Source of the DNA: Massariosphaeria phaeospora
Lineage: Eukaryota > Ascomycota > Dothideomycetes > Pleosporales
Length of the DNA: 64,000 nt
NCBI GenBank assembly: GCA_011032825.1
Contig: JAADJZ010000004.1
Span: 496,001-560,000, forward strand
Reading direction: 5' to 3'
Both the position numbers and the translations under genes were made by a program. This document shows positions 56,391-64,000 of the stretch, piece by piece; position 1 is the first letter of the stretch, and the number at the start of each line of letters is the position of its first letter. A model generated the notes under the pieces. It was not told where the DNA came from. It did no database searches and saw only the letters and a program-made list of their open reading frames with translations.

Positions 56391-57688
56391 TTCTCCCATA
56401 AGATCCGAGGCGGGTCATGGCTTGTGGTAACTTGCATGAGCGCAGGGAATATGACTACTCCGTCACTGGACGTCCGAAAATCAAAACGAAAGCAGGCCTG
56501 TTGACAGAAAAGAAGGACTGCAAATTTCGCTGCTTGGCGCATGATCATATCCAGGTTCCTACGACGGTGCCCGCCGTCAAGACTACCCTGTACGAACGGC
56601 GCTAGAACGTTGTCCAGTTCCCCGTTCACATCCGAAAAGGTCAAGTCCTGCACGTGTCCGGGATGCTGTCTTAGTAAGGCCCCTGTGAGACTCTTCCACT
56701 GGCTATAGAGTGCTAACTGATCTTGAGCCCGGTTAGCAAATCGCCGCAAAATCAACGTGAGGGAGGCCTGCTTACCAAGGGTCTTCTCAGGGATATCCGC
56801 TACCAGTAGAGCCAATGGAGCGATATCTTTGGGGAGGAAAGTCGGACACCGACTGCCCTCGCATCTCGAGAGAATAGCCCATGCGATGAACAGCTGGAGA
56901 GTATCCCTCCGCGTGGATTGGTTTGACAACATTTCAGCGAGCATGGAGGTCTTCAAGCCTGTGGCTGTCGCAAGTGCCATCAACTTGGGACAACTAATAT
57001 CGCTTGTCGAAACGACACCAAGGTGGCAATAGCTTCGCACATGGCCCTTGATATCCTCGCGGATCTTCGAGAGTTCTCCAGCGATTGCAGTATCCTCTGA
57101 CTGGGCCACCACTCCCTCAGATTTGGTTCCCGGTATGGTAAGCTCGTCCGAACCGAAGGTGCTTTTGCTGCGTAATGACTCTCCGGTATCGGAATGCGGC
57201 CGCACCGGGCGCTGGCGTCTGTAAAAGAGCAGGAGCGCGAGTACTGTAACGGCTGCCCCGGCTATAAGGCAACCTATTGCGACTGCTGCGACCGAACCTC
57301 CTGACATCGAAGGATGAACCGGTGCCGGGGTTGATAGCATGGCCGTCTCTGTCGAAGATACGGTCGGAAGATACGTGAGCTCCACGGACGTATTCTGGAA
57401 ATTGCCGCGTGATGTGTAGATCACGTCTGAAGACTTTGGGTAAGAGAATACTTTAGATGTTGGCAGGCTCGGCGTGGCTGGGGCTGCTGAGCTTCCGATC
57501 GTTTCAGTGCTGGTTGGAGTGTGCGGATCTAACTGTGCGCTAGAGACTGGCGGATCGCTGCTGAGTACTGCATCTGCGGGCGTGGATACGAAGGGGTCGC
57601 TCAAACCTTCGCTCATATCTGCAGATTTCGAGGTTGTGTCGATGACGGGTGGGTGATGCAGCATCGAAGTTGAGTTTGCGAAAAGCAT
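56342..57688 (-). CDS. Single-pass membrane protein with Ser/Thr-rich outer domain
   Basis: Single exon, 448 aa from the ATG at 57688; a TAG in frame just upstream fixes the start. Residues 1-130 are Ser/Thr/Pro-rich, as in cell-wall sensors. The membrane span is GSVAAVAIGCLIAGAAVTVL with LALLLFYRRQR after it, so the C-terminal ~280 residues are cytoplasmic. The cytoplasmic part is helical, with LQLFIAWAILSRCEGS, PLALLVADIPEKTL and QWKSLTGALLRQH. This matches a common but undefined fungal type; no signal peptide is evident, so a longer N-terminal exon may be missing. The last ~14 codons (TRALTETEALELKR) and the stop are supplied by the family-2 element end, so the original C-terminus has probably been replaced or truncated. 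Confidence 0.72.
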   Translation of the reverse strand: MLFANSTSMLHHPPVIDTTSKSADMSEGLSDPFVSTPADAVLSSDPPVSSAQLDPHTPTSTETIGSSAAPATPSLPTSKVFSYPKSSDVIYTSRGNFQNTSVELTYLPTVSSTETAMLSTPAPVHPSMSGGSVAAVAIGCLIAGAAVTVLALLLFYRRQRPVRPHSDTGESLRSKSTFGSDELTIPGTKSEGVVAQSEDTAIAGELSKIREDIKGHVRSYCHLGVVSTSDISCPKLMALATATGLKTSMLAEMLSNQSTRRDTLQLFIAWAILSRCEGSRCPTFLPKDIAPLALLVADIPEKTLGKQASLTLILRRFANRAQDQLALYSQWKSLTGALLRQHPGHVQDLTFSDVNGELDNVLAPFVQGSLDGGHRRRNLDMIMRQAAKFAVLLFCQQACFRFDFRTSSDGVVIFPALMQVTTSHDPPRILWEKETRALTETEALELKR

Positions 57689-58489
57689 CTTGGAAAGTAG
57701 CGATGCCTTCCGCTACTCCGCCTTGATTTTAGACGGGGGCAGTTCTTAATGTTCAACGACGTACCTGCACTCGTTTCGGCGTTTGGTATTGGAAGAGCCG
57801 TAACGGGGATCCCTTATTACCCTTCAAATCCGAGAAGCCGATTACGCGCCTTGTGCTCCTCATTCATTCCCGGAGGCTCCCAGCCCTTGTCCTTCGAAGG
57901 CCAATAGGCTATCTCAAGGAACACCATGAAAGCTGTGCTTCGTGTGTTGCGACACATCAGTTGTACAGTGAGGGGCTGTCCACCTATACCTTGGCTCCTA
58001 CACTTTTGATTGATTAATTACATTTCTTGTGTAAGTCTTTCTACCAGCTTCTGTTTCATATTCGGGTAATTCAAGCGAACTTTCACCGAGTTCTTACCTC
58101 TAAATACACCCCCTGCTCTTTTCTAGAACTAAGATGTTGAGATATGTGAAGAAGAAGAACATAACAGGGACTTCTTTGGGTAAATACAGACCCCCTGTCT
58201 TCAAGCACAGCATTAAACTGACTATCGTAGTATGCCTGTTTGATAACCCGAACCAGCCAAGTTCCCTGTAAACCTCGCGAATGATCCCCCGCTCTTCTTC
58301 GATAAGCAACGGCACTCGGGTTCATTCTTTTCCACACGAGCTGTTGACTCCGAAAAGAGCCATTTCTGTCCAATCTCGGTTTACGCCAGTATCAGACGAT
58401 GATTGTTGTACTAGTATAGTGCGTCCCAACCTAACCGAAAGTTAGCCTACATTGGGTACATACGAATTCTGACCCACCACTTTAGATAT
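57689..58489. other. Intergenic with short frame remnants
   Basis: Two overlapping minus-strand frames (58373-58083 and 58315-58100) have locally protein-like sequence (GIIREVYRELGWFGLSN; VRVIKQAYYDSQF) but no start context or partner exon. They may be remnants of the gene fragment at 58490-59149. Confidence 0.4.
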
Positions 58490-59149
58490 CTAAGCCATCC
58501 TCCCTGTGGCGGTGTTGAAGCTCAACCGAATAGCTTTGTTTGATTGCTGGTAAATCTCATAACCGACCCGTTTACCAATGTCATCAGGCTTACGAACCCG
58601 TACCATCAGCTTCCCCCGGAAATCCTCTGAGTAATCCCCCATAGGAGTTTTACTGCCTCCTATGTAGAACCTGTAGTCTACTTCGTACCCGTCGCACTCC
58701 ACTTGCCCAATCAAGTATTTGACGCCAGGGTTGATTCGTTCAGTACTCCCCATGATGAAAGCGAAACCGTCCCCCCCCTTCTTGATTACTGATTCTTGAG
58801 AAATATCGTCCAACAGAGGCATGATCTTTTGTTCCACCATGTCAGCCGTCTCGAGACTGCAGGCTTCGTTGCGCGTACCTTCAAGGGCATGGGCGATACC
58901 CAGGCCTTTGCTACCTAGCAGGACGACGATCGTGCAGCCGTAGAATTGAGCCGTGGCATAGTCTGTGGTTCCCTTGGTAAGATCCCACTGTTTAACCTCG
59001 TTCTGCCCCACAAAGCGGCTCTTGTATGAGTTTTTGACCAATATCCAGTCGCGTATAATGGGGTCGAGCGCTCTGGGCACCAAGCGGGCCGCTACACCTG
59101 TGTCGTTGGCATGGCTTATCCCATCGTGGGTATTCGATGTTTGAATCAC
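58490..59149 (-). pseudogene. C-terminal-type fragment of a fungal accessory protein
   Basis: An open frame of 220 codons whose first residue lies at a non-ATG-supported position; the first ATG-like start has no signal peptide. It contains ATAQFYGCTIVVLLGSKGLG and HALEGTRNEACSLETADMVE. FGCTxVVVxxxKGVxxxHxxE is a pattern I know from the C-terminal regions of several fungal secreted or large accessory proteins, so this is probably such a domain without its N-terminal part. YRFYIGGSKTPMGDYSEDFR and KRVGYEIYQQSNKAIRLSFN end it. I cannot name the family. A short stand-alone gene is possible. Confidence 0.45.
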
Positions 59150-60041
59150 ATCGCTAAAGATATTTCAGTTCCAATGCGGGTTCAAAGTCTGGAATATACC
59201 TGGGGAACGCACAGTCCGATTGGACTTGCTCTATTCGAGCCTGCACAAAATAGCAGTAAAGCGAGAACATATAAAAGCAAACGATTGACAAGATATTGTT
59301 TGGTGAACATTTCCAGTGTAGAGAAAGTTGTCGTAAAGCTCAAACTTGCTGCGGGTTTCCAGTGGAGGATCGGAGTGGATGTAAAGACAGACTGACTTCA
59401 AGCTCCTGCAGTGTTTGATATAGAGAGAACAGAGTAGAACGGAGCAGCTCCAGGTGCCCTTAACCAACTCTGAGGAGTAGAATTCTGTGTTGTTGTTGTA
59501 TCACCCGAGTAGGCAATCTGGGTGCTTCGCTAAGTCTCGGCCTAGCGCCTGAACGCTACTGCATACATTCGCACCTAATTAAGCTTAGTATACTACGCTT
59601 ATACAAGTTAGTATATGCCAAACATATCCCTGGACCAATCTATGGAGGCTACCGAGAGAGGGAGTTGGAACGGAGCAAGGGGAACTCCCTCCATGTCATA
59701 CACTGAGCTCCTGGAACTCTAGTGAGAAAATAATCAGTCAATCGTACGGACGACCAACCTCGCAAGCCTCTGCATGCTTAAATTGATTCTCTGGGAGACT
59801 ATAAGACAGGGTGATTGCCTTTGCCATAGGACTAGAATTTGTAAGATAAAACGTGGCGCTAGATACCATGTCTTTCTGGCGGGCGGGAGTAAGCGGGAGC
59901 GCATGTTGGATGAGTACAGTGCACCCAACATCGGGCCGCTCCTAACTATATCCTCCTTTATTTCCCAAACAGTAATCTGTTGCGCCGCTTTCCAAAGGAT
60001 CTACCGCATAATCTTCAATGCACCGGTATAGCTAGCTTTGA
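59150..60041. other. Intergenic, AT-rich, no supported gene
   Basis: Frames of 65-94 codons overlap on both strands without domains. The stretch 59510-59640 has several short inverted TAGTATA/TATACTA motifs. Confidence 0.5.
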
Positions 60042-60236
60042 TTGGGCAGTTTGGTCGTATTAGTGGGTGAAAGTTACCCGCTTACTAGATAGCTCACATC
60101 TGCCTCTCTCTTAGCCACCTTAGCCACATACGCTACAGCAAGTATTTCTAGTCATATCCTGCCTAGGCGGGCAGCTGTAATTCTAGCTACCTAACTAGCG
60201 GGTATATTCACCCACTAATACAACCAAACTGCCTAA
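60042..60236. mobile_element. MITE-like element, family 3
   Basis: 195 bp with long terminal inverted repeats of about 50 bp. The left end is TTGGGCAGTTTGGTCGTATT followed by AGTGGGTGAA; the right end is TTCACCCACT followed by AATACAACCAAACTGCCTAA. Flanking TTGA at 60038-60041 and 60237-60240 fits a 4 bp target-site duplication. The short interior has no coding capacity. Confidence 0.85.
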
Positions 60237-60240
60237 TTGA

Positions 60241-61510
60241 GCATAGGATGGAAAAAGCAGACCCGGACTTCTGGAATACCCACGACCTCTGCAAGCGGAA
60301 CTGGAATGGGACACTCGAGGCTCGTTGTCAAAAGAAAAGAGACAAAATCTGACATGAGTACCAGGAAAAACGTAAGAAAGCCGAGAGGGCCCTAAGAAGA
60401 AACATTACGAATAGCGGTCGCGCAAAAAGAGAGGACACAGGAGAAGAGTATTGTGATATGAACCATTAGGCAAAACGGAACGACCACAAAGAAGGACTCT
60501 TGGAAAAAAGGAATCCAATCACGATTCTGACAGAGATCGCGATGTTCGCTATGCGGATGGGGGCATCGATCCTGTCTCGCGCAATCCCTAGGCTCATATC
60601 ATTCTCGCCCTGTCTGGCCAGATTGTTGGAAAGGACACCGAAGGATTTGTTCAAGTTGGCACCGAAGGGTCAGTGGAAAGCGGGAAGCCGAGAGGCGATG
60701 AAGCAGGCTTTCAAAAAGCTTGCAGACCGTCCGACGTTCAAGCAGTGTATAAATCAAGGGAAGCCATCGTGAGGACATACTGCGAGTTGTCTATCTCCTC
60801 CCTTATCGTCGATATTATCGATATTTTCCATGGGGCCGGGACTTTGCATCTTCGTGGTAAGGCCATATTGATCGGTTGTGATCGAACATCGCAGGTTTAA
60901 GGGGCATCTCAGAATAGGGTTATTGGGCTGATATCATCATCGATGAGGCGTCCGGATGTCGGGGTGGGGAATCGGAGAATCGGAGTTGTGGATTACGCAA
61001 CCAAACTCTCATTGAAGTATAAATCGCAAATTTCGTCATGACGTCATGATAGCCTACATTTTAATTAGAGAGTCACTCAAATACAGCGTAGCTCATCTAT
61101 CACCCTCCATGGCGTACATATCTGCGGCACAATGATGATGAAATTGAGGATGCATATGTCGATAACGGCTGTTCAAATGTGTTCGAGCAGCTGAAGGGGG
61201 ATCAATGGAAGAGGTATGAGATGTGCGACGCGTGCTTTGGAGGCTACTCCGGTTGCTATCTTACCGAAGAGCCAGTATTCAGGCCTAATCATATCGATGA
61301 ACTTGACGAGGTCGAAGACATTGAGGAGACCGAACTAGTTGAGGAGATCGCGGAGAAAAGAAAGGATGAGAGACCAAGCAACGAAGCTATGCAATTTTAG
61401 GTGGATAGGCACAACCGAGATCTTAGTTAGGCATGTAGGACAGACTCTTCTCCCCTTGGTCCACATCTTGTTGTGGCGATGAGCGTTCACCAAGGCGAGG
61501 CGCCTATGTA
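60241..61510. other. Degenerate coding remnants
   Basis: Plus-strand frames interrupted by stops carry Lys/Arg-rich sequence (60249-60772, e.g. ILTEIAMFAMRMGASILSRA) and an acidic end (61179-61400, e.g. LDEVEDIEETELVEEIAEKR). No single intact gene can be built and I recognise no family. Probably gene remains. Confidence 0.35.
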
Positions 61511-62905
61511 CTAGACATCATATTCTTCTCTCAGATCGAAGCTACTGAGATATTCCTCAGCCAGCCCAATCTTGCCCGTCATTCCAGGGCTTGTAACTCG
61601 TGGAGCCAGTGGATAGCCATAAAGGCTAGCCGAAATCTTGCCCAACGCCTGCTGCATCTGTTGTCCGTGATACCGTACGCCTCCGGCTCTCGACTTTGTT
61701 CGATAGCTCAGATCACAAAATTCAAACATGCTATTTTCTTTGTTGCGTAGCGGACATAACAAAATCCGCTGCTCTCTTCCCCGGTCCCTCAATTCTTGTA
61801 TCGTAAATGACTCTAGATGTGGCATATTCGAGCGTACAACTGCGATGACTGTTTTCCAAGACCCATCAACGAGGGCGGTCCTGTGGAACGTGAGAGACCG
61901 AAGTGAGCTTCCCAGCCGTATCATGAGTCCGGTCATGCTAGATTCTCGTAGGCGCGCGCGCGCGATCGTCAAGTCTTTTATATTGGGAAGAGTTTCGGTG
62001 TTTCCTAGCTGAGATATCAAAGAATCAGTGTCTCGGCCGAATGGACTATCGATGAACAGAGTCTTCAGATTCGTCGCGATCTGCACGATATCCGTGCCGA
62101 ATGTCGTGGTGTCCGTTTCTTGATCGTACCTCAATCGCAGGTGTCGTAGATGCGTGGCCCAATTGTGTTTGAAGGACGGAGTCATCCAGGCTGAGGCTGA
62201 TATCCGTTTTGTGTCCACGTACGTGCCACCGCGTGCGCGTCCCATATCGATCTCGAATGAGGAAACCGCAACTGAAGATTTGGAAAGAACCAGGAACATC
62301 AGCTGGATAGCGTCTCCTGGGGTGAATGAAGAGACATATTCTTCATCATTAGGGTTAAAGTCGGTATTCTCAACTTTGAACGCTACGCAGTTCTTGAAAT
62401 CATCTTTAAGAAGCTTGACGAAAGTGTGCAGGAGTGGAATGTTCCCAGTAAGGCATCCGTTGTGGTCGCGGTTCCAGTGATAGCCTACTCCAAAGTACTG
62501 GCAACTAGCCTGAGGGGTGCGTTTCGTGAGGCAAATACACAACCTGCGTACGTGCTATTTGAATTGACTTTGTGCAAGCTTCTGAATCTCCAGGGTGTCG
62601 GCAACACAGAGGCTTGTATGTACGGTGTGAAAATAGGCGTCACCAAACTCTTCCAGAGTGTTCGAATTGAGCCGACGGCAACTTAGGCGCAAGGAAAGAA
62701 GATCCTCCCGGGTTTCCAGAGACTTAATAATGTGTTGCAGGAGCTCGGAAGGGAGACTTAACAAATGCGTAGCTGGAGAATCCAGAAGTGCAGAGGGACG
62801 AGCTGTATGATGGATATCCCGGTCGGCTGTGCGCAGGTTTTTAGAGCTGGATCGCCAGGGAATGTTTGAAAAAACGTTGGATCTTTCCGCAAGAAGCGCC
62901 AACAT
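61511..62905 (-). pseudogene. F-box protein gene interrupted by one stop codon
   Basis: From the ATG at 62905 the frame encodes an F-box (LLSLPSELLQHIIKSLETRE, DLLSLRLSCRRLNSNTLEEF) and then TAG at 62555-62557. The same frame then continues for 347 codons to 61511 with LRR-like sequence (HLRHLRLRYDQETDT, LPNIKDLTIARARLRESSMT, SLRSLTFHRTALVDGSWKTV). Joined, it would be a ~464-residue F-box protein of normal fungal length: adaptor of SCF ubiquitin ligases, substrate unknown. The TAG lies inside SQFK*HVRRLCICL, where such proteins normally read through without a gap. CAG to TAG is a C-to-T change in CpA context. No convincing intron spans it. It may be a pseudogene, a stop-containing allele or a base-call error. 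Confidence 0.65.
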
Positions 62906-63013
62906 TCTCCTCAATTTGATTCGTGTTCCGTCCGGTCTGGCAACCGTCGATAGGGCTTTGCGAAAGTTGGCCACTAGCGATGAGCAAGACAATCGAAGTG
63001 CAATGATAGACAA

Positions 63014-63904
63014 CGAAGATGGCTACGTGGCTGGAGGTGGCACAGTGCCGTGGCCCTTAATCCTCTTAGCAAAAGAAAGACTTTACGCAATTCGCTTAAC
63101 AGCGCAAGAAATTTTAATGACAAGTAGATGGTTTATTATTTATCTAGTATAGTAGGTAGAGCTTGTAGAGGTGTGAGGTGCGCTGCCCACTTGAGGGGTT
63201 TGCTAGCGCCATTTTAGCGTATACGCTAGTACAGCTGCGGACTAGCTCCGGCCCGCACGACGTTTCTTACTTACTTACGTCAGAGAAGTATTCGCAAAGC
63301 TCAAATTTGATGCGGGGAGCCTTATTTGATTTCAGCGCGAGCTGAGATGGTGCTTCGTTTTGTGGAGCCTCACAGAGCCATGGTTTATCAAGAACTCTCG
63401 TGCGGCAAAGGTCAGGCGCCACACCTAACCCCTCTTTCAACTGCTTGGCCCTGCCTATTCAAGAAGCTCTCTTTCCGGAGTACTACGTCAGATATTAATG
63501 GGCACACAGTTAAGCAACAGTCAGCAATACCACCCACACTATTAACATGAAAAGACCTTTTCTAGTCTTGATTGAAAGCCCTTGCTGAACGACGGCGAAA
63601 TGTCAAATTTCAAAGAAGAAGCCTTTTATTTTAGAGATTCTATCTCTGTTCAAAGATAGTTCCTCTAAAGGTTCCTGGATAGCTGGCTACGCTGAGTATC
63701 GTAAGGCAGCGTAGGTGATTGGTGGTGCCAGGGAGTGCTTAGCTGGGGTGCCAGTCAATATATCCCGAGTGCTACCCTTCGCTCCTTCCCTTGCTGGTAC
63801 CACGAGGATGACGGAGTTTCCTAAAGCATCCCGTTCCAGGTCTGCTGCCTTCATAATGAACGGTCCGCCACTTCACGACACCGAGACCTCCACTACCATC
63901 CACC
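63014..63904. other. Intergenic, no supported gene
   Basis: Upstream of the F-box gene and of the partial secreted-protein gene. Frames of 69-107 codons show no domain. Confidence 0.5.
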
Positions 63905-64000
63905 ATGGCTCGAAACATTTTTAACGTTCGGTTTGTCCTGGCTGGACTACTGAGTGTTGTCTTTGCTGCTCATAGTGAGGTATGTTCTACCAACGCCACT
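63905..64000 (+). CDS. Secreted protein, 5' end only
   Basis: An ATG at 63905 opens a frame to the window edge. The first residues (MARNIFNVRFVLAGLLSVVF followed by AAHSE) form a good signal peptide: basic start, hydrophobic core, small residues at the cleavage site. GTATGT at about 63979 could be an intron donor after HSE; otherwise the frame reads on as VCSTNAT. The mature protein lies beyond the window. The 58490-59149 fragment recalls secreted-protein C-termini, so the two could be relatives, but that is speculation. Confidence 0.55.
   Translation, partial: MARNIFNVRFVLAGLLSVVFAAHSEVCSTNAT

Noticed and set aside
1..64000. tRNA genes, rRNA and CRISPR arrays
   Set aside because: No cloverleaf-like B box with matching acceptor stem was seen, and no regular spaced direct repeats; a tRNA scan would be needed to exclude a poorly matching tRNA.

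Overview
The window is nuclear DNA from a filamentous ascomycete (Pezizomycotina; Dothideomycetes is my best guess, not proven). The evidence is spliced genes with short GT..AG introns of mostly 45-110 bp and CTAAC/CTGAC-type branch sites, on both strands without operons. Products include fungal families: a Zn(2)Cys(6) regulator, a large GT90/CAP10 protein, a microsomal P450 and a fungal cysteine dioxygenase. I resolved about 18 intact genes plus several broken ones. I found no tRNA, rRNA or CRISPR array. All homology calls are from motif recognition; no search was run.

Layout. 0.3-2.9 kb: a degenerate minus-strand gene with a 15-residue repeat tract. 3.5-8.1 kb: DEAD-box helicase (Dbp8 type) and two conserved unknowns, with same-orientation copies of a ~210 bp terminal-inverted-repeat element between them. 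10.7-14.6 kb: divergent MED10 and PXA-domain genes, the latter with a 1.19 kb intron. 14.6-20.3 kb: no gene seen; five exact copies of TACTCCGTA. 20.3-22.1 kb: CENP-B-type DNA-binding protein. 24.0-25.6 kb: DRG1/Rbg1 GTPase in ten exons. 26.1-27.0 kb: cysteine dioxygenase. 28.2-31.6 kb: GT90 glycosyltransferase, convergent with a Vid24/Gid4-family gene (32.3-34.5 kb). 36.0-37.1 kb: unknown protein. 40.7-47.3 kb: DUF1275 membrane protein, YeeE/YedE sulfur transporter, Zn(2)Cys(6) regulator and a persulfide-dioxygenase-like metallo-beta-lactamase. 48.3-50.1 kb: P450. 51.4-54.1 kb: a DUF7730-like protein and a split-barrel FMN-binding protein. 54.4-64 kb: an accessory stretch with truncated genes, a coiled-coil protein, a single-pass membrane protein whose C-terminus comes from a mobile-element end, a further inverted-repeat element, an F-box gene broken by one stop codon, and the start of a secreted protein.

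The most interesting system is at 42.3-47.3 kb. A sulfur-compound transporter and a transcription factor are divergently arranged, and a persulfide dioxygenase lies beside them. This matches the content of bacterial BigR-type operons (regulator + sulfur dioxygenase + YeeE/YedE permeases) with a fungal regulator in place of the ArsR-family one. A role in sulfide/persulfide handling is an inference. A cysteine dioxygenase lies about 16 kb away, but nothing in the sequence links it to that cluster.
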